A stretch of 7,906 nt of DNA from Bacteroidota bacterium (GCA_024277695.1 JAJRUR010000245.1:1-7906); one strand, 5' to 3'; shown: positions 1 through 7,453, counted from the first letter of the stretch. Translations and numbers: made by a program. The notes: generated by a model from the letters alone, not told the origin.

Positions 1-1314
1 AGAGGTCTTCAACAGCGACCGACCGATAAGATCATCCTACTCAACCAGATGATCAAAGAGTATCCTCAGTCCAGCTTATCCGATGATGCCCTGTACGAAT
101 TGGGCAATACATTTATCGCTACAGGAAGAGCACATAATGCTATCAGTTCTTTCCAAAAACTCATCAGCGATTATCAACAATCACCTCTAAGCAACAAAGC
201 ACGAATCAAGTTGGGACTTACCGCCTATAATCTGGGGGATGTCCATGCTGCACTCAAATATTACCGCGAATTGCTCAAGCATAATCCGACCAAAAAAGAA
301 TCTTCTGAGGCCATCGCCGGTATCCAAGAAATATATATTGATGACCTTCAAGACCCCGAAGGATTCGAATCCTTTTTAGAAACCTTTCCGGCATTTAAAC
401 TCGGAAATGCTGCTAGAGATTCGCTCAATTATCGTGTAGCCTTTAGCCTATACGAAGACGGAGAATATAAAGAAGCTACAGAAGCATTTGCCAAATATCT
501 CAAAAAATTTCCGGCAGCCATTCAAAAAATCGATGCCCTTTTCTTTAAGGCAGAAGCTCATACCATCCTCAAAGAATATGAGCAAGCATTTGTGCATTAT
601 GCCCAAATCATCGAAATGGGAGCTAGCCAGCGATTCGAAGAAGCACTTTACAAGGCAGCCCTCATCAGTTACAACAACAACAAGAATTTTGAAGAAGCTT
701 ATCGCCTCTACAACCGTTTATATGAGCTCACTACAGATCAAAAAATAAAATTTGATGCCACAATGGGTGCCTTACAGTCCGCTTTCAGAACCCAGAATGA
801 CAATGCCGTCATGCGATATGCCAATCTCATCGTTACGCATCCGGATGCTAGCAAAACTCAGAAAGCTGTCGCATATTTTTACAGAGCCAAAATAGCCCAA
901 AAAAGACTAGACTATGACACGGCGATCAATGCTTACAATCTGGCTACCAAAGATATGCATAACGAAAAAGCCGCCGAGTCCAGATACCAAATCGCTAAAA
1001 TATATTACCTCAAAAAACAACTCGACCTCACCGAAACCTATACCCAAAAAGCTATTGAAAAAAGCTCCACCTATCCTTATTGGGTAGCAAAAAACCTCCT
1101 GCTCCTCTCGGATGTACTCCGTGACAAAGGAGATCTCTTCAATGCACGTGCAGCCATCGAAGCCGTCCTGGAAAACTATACCCAAGATGCTCAGATCCTC
1201 GAAGAAGCTAGTAATAAATTAGAATTTCTTAAAACTATCGAAGGACGAAATACTCGTATAGACAGCTCAGAATCTTCAGAAACTCTTCAACTAAAAGAAA
1301 ATGATCAAAATTAA
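1..1314 (+). CDS. TPR-repeat protein, C-terminal part (5' end outside window)
   Basis: The reading frame is open from base 1, so this is the last 437 residues of a longer protein; the first in-window ATG (49) is probably internal. The sequence is almost entirely helical repeats of the tetratricopeptide type. Clear units run at about residues 27-62 (ALYELGNTFIATGRAHNAI), 64-97 (ARIKLGLTAYNLGDVHAAL), 136-171, 176-209 and 212-247, and further degenerate units continue to about 410. The first units carry the YPxSxLxDDALYELG spacing seen in YbgF/BamD-like TPRs and in very large (about 1000-residue) Bacteroidota TPR proteins. The last 25 or so residues are polar and look disordered. The frame overlaps the next gene, an outer-membrane barrel, by 14 bases, which implies one operon and coupled translation. 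A periplasmic or outer-membrane scaffold role for the partner barrel is an inference; no enzymatic motif is visible. The export signal cannot be checked here. Confidence 0.88.
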   Translation, partial: RGLQQRPTDKIILLNQMIKEYPQSSLSDDALYELGNTFIATGRAHNAISSFQKLISDYQQSPLSNKARIKLGLTAYNLGDVHAALKYYRELLKHNPTKKESSEAIAGIQEIYIDDLQDPEGFESFLETFPAFKLGNAARDSLNYRVAFSLYEDGEYKEATEAFAKYLKKFPAAIQKIDALFFKAEAHTILKEYEQAFVHYAQIIEMGASQRFEEALYKAALISYNNNKNFEEAYRLYNRLYELTTDQKIKFDATMGALQSAFRTQNDNAVMRYANLIVTHPDASKTQKAVAYFYRAKIAQKRLDYDTAINAYNLATKDMHNEKAAESRYQIAKIYYLKKQLDLTETYTQKAIEKSSTYPYWVAKNLLLLSDVLRDKGDLFNARAAIEAVLENYTQDAQILEEASNKLEFLKTIEGRNTRIDSSESSETLQLKENDQN

Positions 1315-2914
1315 ATATAAGCTATTGACTTTGGCCATCGTCCTGTCTTTTAGCTATAAGCTATCGGCACAAAATACTGACCTGCCTTCAGAACAAGTTG
1401 AGGTCATCAAAGACTTTGAAGCGCGCATCATCAAAGCCAAAATCATCCCTTTCGCTATCCAAGTACCACCACCGGATACCATCCGACAGTTCCAATATAC
1501 TTATGAGCTGAGTCCTACACAACTCCAAATCACACCCAATCCCCCGACCATTCGCCCACTCGCTATGAAACGAGAAGCTCCCGAAGCATATTACCCCTTG
1601 CTACTCAAAGCCGGTTATGGCACGCAAAATTCTCCCTATGCCAAACTCAGTTATAACTATTTTAATGGCCAAAACCTCCAATTGCATCTAGATGGATTGT
1701 ACAATGCTGCGCATTCTAACCAAATCCAAAACCAACGCTTTCAGGATATTGACCTCAATGCCGGTGTACTCATAACTACAGAAGCCGGTATGGCCATCAA
1801 CAGTTCTTTTGGTTATCGATCATCAAATAACTTCCTCTATGGGTATGACCACGACATAGAATCTTTTACTGCTGAACAAGCACAGCGACCCACAAAATCT
1901 TCAAAAATCGAACTAGGTATATCCAATGCATATACTACTGAAGCCAATGTTGACTACCGACTTTCCGCTTCTGTCGAACAGCTCAAAGACCTCAACATCT
2001 ACAAAGAAAATACCATAAAAATCAACGGAGGTCTCAAAAAATGGATAGGTGACCATAATGCGCTCGGAATAGATATCGGATGGATACAAATCGCTCCTCA
2101 AGACAGCCTCGAAAACACCCTTAACCACTATCAGATCAAACCCTTTTATAAACTGAGTGGAAATATCGTCCAACTACGCGCAGGTGTCAATATCGCCAAA
2201 AACAATACAGTCGCCATCTATCCGGATGCCGAAGCCCAAATCAATATCCTTCCGGGTAGATTATTACTTTTTGGGGGGTGGACAGGTGGCCTAAAAACTA
2301 ATTCTCAGTTACAATTACTACAGATCAATCCCTATCTCCGACCAGGTAGAGACAGCCTCATCACCAGTACGTATCAAGAAATTTATGCCGGAGTGCGCGG
2401 TGCATACAAAGCACTCCACTACGAACTCAAAGCGGGATATGAAAATATCAACCAATTACCACTCTATGCCCAATACCAAGCAGATACTCGCTTCTTGGAC
2501 ATCCTATACGATGACACCAAAATCCTCCGTATGGGCGGGCAAGTCACTGCCGCAGTCCATAAAAAAGCCGAGCTCCAAGCCGCATGGTTGTACAATATCT
2601 ACAATACAGCACAACAGGACAAAGCTTGGCACCTCCCTGCCTTCGATCTCCAACTAGGTGGTATCTTAAAATTATTGGAAAACAAACTCCGATTGGAGGC
2701 TTATCTAAAAACCCAAAACGGTGTACCCGTCCTCCATGAAAGAAATAGACTGAATGCCCTCGCTGACTTATCTATTGGACTGGATTATTTGCCTTTCAAA
2801 AATATAGGCCTATATCTGCAGGCTAATAATCTACTCAACAACAAACGCGAAAGATGGATCAACTATCCAAGCTTTGGAATGAACTTGCACGGAGGACTCC
2901 TTCTGCGTTTTTGA
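1301..2914 (+). CDS. Outer-membrane beta-barrel protein (TonB-receptor-like, no plug), partner of the TPR protein
   Basis: This 537-residue protein begins with a clear signal peptide: a lysine-rich start (MIKIKYK), a hydrophobic core and a probable cleavage at SA|Q after residue 23. A conserved-looking N-terminal stretch follows (VEVIKDFEARI at 33-43, then a proline-rich segment with IRPLAM around 84-89). From about residue 98 to the end the protein is alternating amphipathic strands rich in Tyr, Asn and Gln, ending in LLLRF; the final Phe is the usual outer-membrane insertion signal. Databases tend to name such proteins TonB-dependent receptor, but I see no plug domain and the length is short for one, so transport by TonB is not supported. 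The start overlaps the upstream TPR gene by 14 bases. I recognise the TPR-plus-barrel pairing from other Bacteroidota, but its function is unknown to me. Confidence 0.85.
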   Translation: MIKIKYKLLTLAIVLSFSYKLSAQNTDLPSEQVEVIKDFEARIIKAKIIPFAIQVPPPDTIRQFQYTYELSPTQLQITPNPPTIRPLAMKREAPEAYYPLLLKAGYGTQNSPYAKLSYNYFNGQNLQLHLDGLYNAAHSNQIQNQRFQDIDLNAGVLITTEAGMAINSSFGYRSSNNFLYGYDHDIESFTAEQAQRPTKSSKIELGISNAYTTEANVDYRLSASVEQLKDLNIYKENTIKINGGLKKWIGDHNALGIDIGWIQIAPQDSLENTLNHYQIKPFYKLSGNIVQLRAGVNIAKNNTVAIYPDAEAQINILPGRLLLFGGWTGGLKTNSQLQLLQINPYLRPGRDSLITSTYQEIYAGVRGAYKALHYELKAGYENINQLPLYAQYQADTRFLDILYDDTKILRMGGQVTAAVHKKAELQAAWLYNIYNTAQQDKAWHLPAFDLQLGGILKLLENKLRLEAYLKTQNGVPVLHERNRLNALADLSIGLDYLPFKNIGLYLQANNLLNNKRERWINYPSFGMNLHGGLLLRF

Positions 2915-2955
2915 TTATTTTGTACAGTTCATACCACAGAGTATATCCAAGCGTT

Positions 2956-2963
2956 TATCTTTG
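2956..2963 (+). promoter_or_regulatory. Possible Bacteroidota -7 promoter element upstream of the lipoprotein gene
   Basis: TATCTTTG matches the Bacteroidota sigma-ABfr -7 consensus TAnnTTTG exactly and ends 25 bases before the ATG at 2989, giving a short leader. No good TTTG -33 element sits at the expected 19-21 base spacing; the nearest TTTG ends at 2922, which is too far. It lies in the 74-base gap after the barrel gene, so the lipoprotein may have its own promoter as well as read-through. Confidence 0.35.
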
Positions 2964-2988
2964 AAACATCATAACTGATACTGTATTT

Positions 2989-3861
2989 ATGAAAAAATAT
3001 AGAAGTATTCTTATCCTTAGTCTTCTAGCTCTAATTTGGAACTGCGAAGAACCTCAGCAGGGGTTCAGAAATGGATTCTTAAGTTTTAAGGGTTTTGATC
3101 TATTAGCTCTTCCTGATGGACTCCATTATACTTTGTGGCTCGTTACAGAAAATGAGTATCTATATATAACACAACTCACTCCCGATGCACAAGGTAATGT
3201 GAGTTATGAAGACAAATCCATCGAAGATCTTGTCCTTCAACAAGCAGATATGCTCGTAGTCACTATCGAACAAGGAAGTGGCACAACCCGAGAAGGTCCT
3301 ATCCTGATCGCCGGAGATTGGGGTGGAATGTTTGACTCACTCAACATGGGGCACTCCATCGCATTTAATGATAATTTTACTACGATTTCCGGCCTATATC
3401 AACTGATCACTCCGACAACAGCTGCCACAGATGATTCCTTGAGTGGCATTTGGTTTTTTGATACTACCGCCATTGATACCTTTACGCTCAATCTACCCGA
3501 TCTCAATGAAGACTGGACTTATGAGGGTTGGATAGAAGTAGAAGGGCAATATCTGTCTATGGGTAAGTTTAGAAAAAAAAATGAAGCCGATGATTCGGAC
3601 ATCTATTCGGGTCCGATACCCACTTTTAATTTTCCCGGAGAAGATTTTGTGCGCAATGCACCTGAAGGCCTTACTTTTCCATTGGATCTTAGGACACTCC
3701 GCGTTATCATCAGTCTCGAACCAATCAATGACCCCGAACCTCAGATACCTTTCTATCTACAACCGCTCAAAGCAGATATCTTTGATGATGCACTGCCCGG
3801 TGAGTTCAACGACCTGTTTCGTTTAGACTTCAAGCCCCCGGGAGCCACTGCTACGCGATAA
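2989..3861 (+). CDS. Predicted lipoprotein with two tandem RskA-C-like (anti-sigma-factor C-terminal) domains
   Basis: This is a 290-residue protein. Residues 1-18 form a signal peptide (MKKYR, then a Leu/Ile core) ending in IWN-C19; Asn at -1 is unusual for a lipobox, but position and context fit lipidation. After Cys come two glutamates (CEEPQQ). Residues about 36-110 match the pattern of the RskA C-terminal domain: LPDG (41-44), YTLWLV (47-52), TPDAQGN (64-70), VTIE (91-94) and GPILIAGD (103-110). Residues about 152-262 look like a second, diverged copy: GIWFFD, LNLPDLNEDWTYEGWIEV, LSMGKF, PGEDFVRNAPEGLTFP, LRVIISLEP and PFYLQPL. Related proteins are often named anti-sigma factor, but the zinc-binding or sigma-binding N-terminal domain and the anchor helix of true RskA are absent and no sigma-factor gene is adjacent, so control of a sigma factor is not supported. 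It is more likely an envelope lipoprotein of unknown role. Start is the only sensible ATG and gives the signal peptide. Confidence 0.85.
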   Translation: MKKYRSILILSLLALIWNCEEPQQGFRNGFLSFKGFDLLALPDGLHYTLWLVTENEYLYITQLTPDAQGNVSYEDKSIEDLVLQQADMLVVTIEQGSGTTREGPILIAGDWGGMFDSLNMGHSIAFNDNFTTISGLYQLITPTTAATDDSLSGIWFFDTTAIDTFTLNLPDLNEDWTYEGWIEVEGQYLSMGKFRKKNEADDSDIYSGPIPTFNFPGEDFVRNAPEGLTFPLDLRTLRVIISLEPINDPEPQIPFYLQPLKADIFDDALPGEFNDLFRLDFKPPGATATR

Positions 3862-3878
3862 ATAATTGTGTAAATAAT
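3859..3878. repeat. Short direct repeat across the convergent stop codons
   Basis: The octamer TAAATAAT occurs at 3859-3866 and again at 3871-3878, separated by TGTG. The first copy contains the plus-strand stop of the lipoprotein gene and gives a second in-frame TAA at 3871-3873; the second copy touches the minus-strand TGA stop (3878-3880). It does not form a hairpin. It is probably just AT-rich stop-region sequence. Confidence 0.3.
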
Positions 3879-6367
3879 CACATCGAAAGTCCTAAACGAA
3901 CAACAAAACGAGTTTTGCCGGATTGCCCCCGACTCCATATCCCATCAACTCTCAGCAATCTGAAGATACCTATTCCGATTTCATCCAGACCGACACTCCA
4001 TTCAAAATATGGATCTTGATCCTTGATCTTCAATACATTAAATCCCACTACGCCGGACAAGCCCAGTTTTTTGACCCAAGGTATTTGATCCAAGAGTTTC
4101 CCCATAAAACGATGTTGATAATGTAGCGAAAAATAATCGTCAGCAGTACTGTAGGCATAGTATGGCAGTGCAAAAAAAACAACGCCCATTTTTTCCGGAT
4201 TATAAAAAAGCGTTTGGTTGCCCATAAAGTGCTGATAATCTATAAACAATATGCGCTCTTTGTTCAAAAATCCTCCGGCACGAACTGTCCAAGAAGACAT
4301 ACCAAAGGTCGACAATCTAAAATCGTCAGTCACTGCCAAGCTTACTTTAAGCCATTGCTGATCCGTGCCCAAAATGTCAGCAGCTCCACGAAACCTCAAC
4401 CCCAGTTTTGGCCATTTACTACCGGAAGCATAGCGTTTATTTGGGTACTTAATGTAACGTTGGCCCGGCTGCCAAATCAATTTGATTGCATACTCAAATA
4501 TCCGATGCTCCTCAAATTGTAGTTGGGATACACCCTCTCGCAAAATATCATTTTCAGCATAAAGCCGATCAGTATCAAAATAAGAAAAATTGGATCTATT
4601 CTTTACGGCATTCCGCTCAGAATAACCCAATTCCAACTCAGTTCTCCAACCATCAGCTACTTCTCTACCATAACTCCATTCGATGAACTTGCGGTCAAAC
4701 AAGCGTATGTGATTTTCCTTCAAAATCAAATTATAATAGGTACTCAGCATCGGAGAAATAGGATCATCCCTATTGACCTGTGCCAACTCAGTACCAAGCC
4801 TTACTCCCAACTCCGGATATCGAATAGAATTGAATCGCTTCTTGAAGGATATACCCGCTCTTAGCTTTTTATCCGAAAAACCATATTGGAGCAACGGATT
4901 GATCTCCCACCAGCGCGTAGCATCATCATCTGCTTCTTTGCGGATCAAAAAATCCAAATCAAAATAATAACCCTGTACCGGATTAAATAATAAGGTGCTC
5001 AAAGGGGACTTGAACCGAAAACTAAAGTGCTCGTAAGACTTGTCATATCGATATCCCGAAAGTAAGTTGATCAACTTAAATTTATTGCCCAAGGCATCCA
5101 TACTATCTAAGTAGGGTTTGGATGTCCATATACGCTGTAGGCTATCCTTTTTGATATAATCAGATGTTTCTTCTGAAGTCAATGGAACAGGTCTTTTTTC
5201 TGCCCAATATTCTTGTGACTTAAGATTGGACGAATCCTGCACCTCAAATACAGTTGAATCAAAAAAATCATCTCCAAATAAAGGATTTATCTCATAATCT
5301 GAAAAACTCCCCGCATAACTCCCCTTCCCTCTGAATCCCATCACATCAAAGTCAAACTGAATATTCTGATTCATCACTACCCAATATTCCGTTGTAGGAA
5401 TCGAAATATACTGCTGTTGTATCCGTAAACTATCCAAAATGGGAAGTTTCATAGCGTGTGCATCCGTAACCAAATCCAAACTGTGTATATTCCAAGAGCC
5501 CTCAACGATATAAATATAGCCCGAAAAACAAGGAGAAGCACTATTCTTAGGTGTAAGCTTGATTTTATTGATCATCCGACCGGCAGCATCATAATCCACA
5601 CCCTCCAATTGATACCTGTAGTAAGACATAGCACCGGCAGCAATAGGAGATACCATGTCTCGTCCGATTCTAATCACATTGTCATAAAAGTTGAGCTCCG
5701 TAACACCCGCCCGATTAAAACTATAGCCCCCCGGATCACCACTCACTCTAGAAGAAATCATCACCTCCTTGATCTTAGGTCGTTGATAGTATATCTCAGA
5801 AACCGACTCCGACAAATAAAAAATTCCTCGACCCATTGTATCTAAAACACCACCCATATCACCGACCTCATAGCCCAATACCTTCTGCGGAGCACTCAAA
5901 AATCGATGTGTAGCTTTGATATAACTCTTACATCGATATGACCGAAGCAACTCTCTATAATACTTTCGTTGAGCTTGTGCTTTTCTGATCACTGCATACG
6001 CCGGATCTTCTGCAGAAGCTATAACCACCGCTTCACCTAGTGTATAACTCGCTTGTGATAAAATCACATCCTGGCGCAATGGAACATTTCCCGCTTCGAT
6101 CTCCATAGTTTTTGTCCGATAGCCTACATATTGATATCGCACAGAGTGATACCCCGGCTCAAGCGCAAGTTGATATTCTCCATCCACATTCGTCGTTGTT
6201 CCATTCGTCGTCCCCACTACATATACGGTAGCAAAAGCAAGCGGCTCCCCTTGATCATCCAACACTTTACCGGTCAGTTGAGCACTCAATATCAAGGGAC
6301 ACAAGCAAAAGTACAGTATCCCCAATAAGTGATTGTTCTGCATACTACTCTTTACTTTTTGCTTCAT
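3878..6367 (-). CDS. DUF5686 outer-membrane protein with N-terminal carboxypeptidase-like regulatory domain
   Basis: From the ATG at 6367 the protein has 829 residues. It has a signal peptide (MKQKVKSS, a hydrophobic core, cleavage near LSA|Q at 29/30). A CarboxypepD_reg-like beta-sandwich follows at about 31-105 (GKVLDDQGEPLAFATVYVVG, GTTTNVDGEYQLAL, VRYQYVGYRT). Then comes the DUF5686 region with its typical SYRCKSYIKA near 143-152, and a strand-rich C-terminal half that reads as a beta-barrel (YFSLHYQHRFMGKLLDQIP and GLSGVVGFNVL near the end). Length and domain order match the family, which is common in Bacteroidota and of unknown function; outer-membrane location is inferred from the barrel and the domain. 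Start choice is open: ATG at 6379 and 6367 overlap the end of mazG, while ATG at 6343 follows the mazG stop by one base (TAGTATG). I prefer 6367 because the 6343 form has no positive charge before the hydrophobic core. It is cotranscribed with mazG. Confidence 0.85.
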   Translation of the reverse strand: MKQKVKSSMQNNHLLGILYFCLCPLILSAQLTGKVLDDQGEPLAFATVYVVGTTNGTTTNVDGEYQLALEPGYHSVRYQYVGYRTKTMEIEAGNVPLRQDVILSQASYTLGEAVVIASAEDPAYAVIRKAQAQRKYYRELLRSYRCKSYIKATHRFLSAPQKVLGYEVGDMGGVLDTMGRGIFYLSESVSEIYYQRPKIKEVMISSRVSGDPGGYSFNRAGVTELNFYDNVIRIGRDMVSPIAAGAMSYYRYQLEGVDYDAAGRMINKIKLTPKNSASPCFSGYIYIVEGSWNIHSLDLVTDAHAMKLPILDSLRIQQQYISIPTTEYWVVMNQNIQFDFDVMGFRGKGSYAGSFSDYEINPLFGDDFFDSTVFEVQDSSNLKSQEYWAEKRPVPLTSEETSDYIKKDSLQRIWTSKPYLDSMDALGNKFKLINLLSGYRYDKSYEHFSFRFKSPLSTLLFNPVQGYYFDLDFLIRKEADDDATRWWEINPLLQYGFSDKKLRAGISFKKRFNSIRYPELGVRLGTELAQVNRDDPISPMLSTYYNLILKENHIRLFDRKFIEWSYGREVADGWRTELELGYSERNAVKNRSNFSYFDTDRLYAENDILREGVSQLQFEEHRIFEYAIKLIWQPGQRYIKYPNKRYASGSKWPKLGLRFRGAADILGTDQQWLKVSLAVTDDFRLSTFGMSSWTVRAGGFLNKERILFIDYQHFMGNQTLFYNPEKMGVVFFALPYYAYSTADDYFSLHYQHRFMGKLLDQIPWVKKLGLSGVVGFNVLKIKDQDPYFEWSVGLDEIGIGIFRLLRVDGIWSRGQSGKTRFVVRLGLSM

Positions 6368-7112
6368 TCCATAAGGCATCCATCTCCTCTAAGTTCATCT
6401 CCGATAAGGCTCTTGATGCATTGACTTCGATATACTCAAACCTCTTTTTAAATTTTTTATTGCACCGATCCAAAGCCAAATCAGGATCAACTTTGATAAA
6501 CCGTGCATAATTGATTAATGCAAAAAAAACATCTCCCATCTCATCCTCCATACGGTCTTTTTGCCCGGAGACTACAGCTTCTTCTAACTCCGCCAACTCC
6601 TCCTGAACCTTCTGCCATACATCCTCTACGCTATCCCACTCAAATCCAATCTGTCCGGTCTTATCCTGCAGGCGATATGCCTTGATCATAGAAGGAAGAG
6701 AATTCGGTACTCCCTGCAATATCGACCGCTTCCCCTCCTTCAACTTTAACTTTTCCCAGTTCTCCTTCACCTCCTCTTCACCCGAAACAATCACATCCCC
6801 ATAGATATGAGGATGACGATGTATCAATTTTTCGCATACAGCATGCAAGGCTTCCGCAATATCAAACACTCCTTCCTCTTCTGCTATTTTGGCATAAAAT
6901 ACCAGATGCAACATAATGTCCCCCAACTCTTCTTTGATCTCATCATAATCTTTCTCTTGTATGGCTTCTGCCAATTCATACGTCTCCTCAATCGTCAATG
7001 GACGCAAACTCTCCATAGTCTGTTTTCGATCCCAAGGACACTTCTCCCGTAGATCGTCCATTATGCCCAACAATCGGACAAAGGCCTCTGCTTTATTTTT
7101 ATATCTTTTCAT
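6345..7112 (-). CDS. mazG: MazG, nucleoside triphosphate pyrophosphohydrolase
   Basis: This cytoplasmic housecleaning enzyme hydrolyses (d)NTPs to the monophosphate and pyrophosphate. From the ATG at 7112 it has 255 residues, close to the E. coli protein (263). Two tandem MazG all-alpha domains are present. The first has KCPWDRKQT (24-32), EETYE (42-46) and EELGD (61-65), that is EExxE plus ExxD metal-binding motifs, then RHPHIYGD (99-106). The second has EELAE (171-175), EDEMGD (189-194) and the basic KKFKKRF (219-225). All the acidic residues expected for Mg2+ binding in both domains appear intact. A longer frame from 7157 would need a TTG start and adds a Lys-rich stretch unlike the family, so I reject it. 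The 3' end meets or overlaps the DUF5686 gene, indicating an operon. The leader is A-rich with no Shine-Dalgarno, as usual in Bacteroidota. Confidence 0.95.
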   Translation of the reverse strand: MKRYKNKAEAFVRLLGIMDDLREKCPWDRKQTMESLRPLTIEETYELAEAIQEKDYDEIKEELGDIMLHLVFYAKIAEEEGVFDIAEALHAVCEKLIHRHPHIYGDVIVSGEEEVKENWEKLKLKEGKRSILQGVPNSLPSMIKAYRLQDKTGQIGFEWDSVEDVWQKVQEELAELEEAVVSGQKDRMEDEMGDVFFALINYARFIKVDPDLALDRCNKKFKKRFEYIEVNASRALSEMNLEEMDALWNEAKSKE

Positions 7113-7168
7113 AAACTTATTATGTCTTTTTTTCGTTTTTATATGTAGCTCAACCAAATGCGCTCACA
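7113..7168. promoter_or_regulatory. Divergent intergenic region between mazG and the NqrM-like gene
   Basis: These 56 bases separate two divergent start codons and must hold, or lie close to, promoters for both directions. On the minus strand the sequence before mazG is strongly A-rich (a run of seven A within AAAAACGAAAAAAAGAC), which fits Bacteroidota translation starts. I do not see a convincing TTTG/TAnnTTTG pair in either direction, so the actual promoters may reach into the coding regions. Confidence 0.35.
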
Positions 7169-7387
7169 ATGTCTGAATTTCTTATCACACTAGCTGTTAT
7201 TTTTACAATTTTTGGTATTTCATTTATTCTCATCAATATCAAACAAATATTTACCGGAAGAGAGTTTAGTGGCACATGTGGGACGAATAATCCTATGCTT
7301 CGTAACAAAATAGGAGAATGCACAGTTTGTGGTAAAAAACCTGATGAAGAGTGCAAAATGCCCGAAAATTCAGCCCATTCTGCATAG
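7169..7387 (+). CDS. Small membrane protein with four cysteines, NqrM/DUF539-like
   Basis: This is a 72-residue protein with one N-terminal transmembrane segment (about residues 4-23, LITLAVIFTIFGISFILI) and a soluble tail carrying four cysteines at 37, 51, 54 and 62 (FSGTCGTNN, GECTVCGKKPDEEC). One helix followed by SGTCG and a later CxxC plus a further Cys is the architecture of NqrM (DUF539), a maturation factor for the Na+-translocating NADH:quinone reductase thought to help deliver iron to the NqrD/NqrE site. The spacing differs from the proteobacterial form, and no nqr gene or apbE lies in the window, so this is a family-level suggestion only; Bacteroidota homologues are often just called membrane or secreted protein. 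It is divergent from mazG. The alternative is a small metal- or redox-binding membrane protein of unknown role. The ATG at 7169 is the natural start because the helix begins directly after it. Confidence 0.75.
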   Translation: MSEFLITLAVIFTIFGISFILINIKQIFTGREFSGTCGTNNPMLRNKIGECTVCGKKPDEECKMPENSAHSA

Positions 7388-7423
7388 TATATGCACTAAT
7401 GACTGTTTTTTAGCTATTTATAC

Positions 7424-7453
7424 TTGATATTTATTCATAATATGTTATATTAG
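7424..7453 (+). promoter_or_regulatory. Possible Bacteroidota promoter for the amidase-like gene
   Basis: A TTG at 7424-7426 is followed after 19 bases by TATATTAG (7446-7453), which agrees with TAnnTTTG at five of six fixed positions. The spacing is that expected for a -33/-7 pair and the ATG follows 24 bases downstream. The region is very AT-rich, so chance matches are likely. The rest of the 90-base gap after the small membrane protein shows no clear terminator. Confidence 0.35.

Noticed and set aside
907..1185. A 92-codon minus-strand frame inside the TPR gene
   Set aside because: It is antisense to clear TPR repeats and has no recognisable protein features.
4214..4967. Several overlapping plus-strand open frames of 64-113 codons
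   Set aside because: All are antisense to the barrel half of the DUF5686 protein and overlap each other in different frames; they are shadows.
5456..5845. A 129-codon open frame on the plus strand
   Set aside because: It lies wholly antisense to the DUF5686 gene, its translation has no domain, signal or sensible composition, and the opposite frame is a strong family match.
7113..7157. An N-terminal extension of MazG starting at 7157
   Set aside because: The codon at 7155-7157 reads TTG on the minus strand; the added 15 residues are Lys/His-rich and absent from the family, while ATG at 7112 gives the normal MazG N-terminus.
7381..7411. A hairpin (TGCATA-GTA-TATGCA, 7381-7395) followed by a T-run (7406-7411) as a terminator of the small membrane protein gene
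   Set aside because: The stem is only six bp and AT-rich, it contains the stop codon, and the T-run begins ten bases after it, so it is not a convincing intrinsic terminator.
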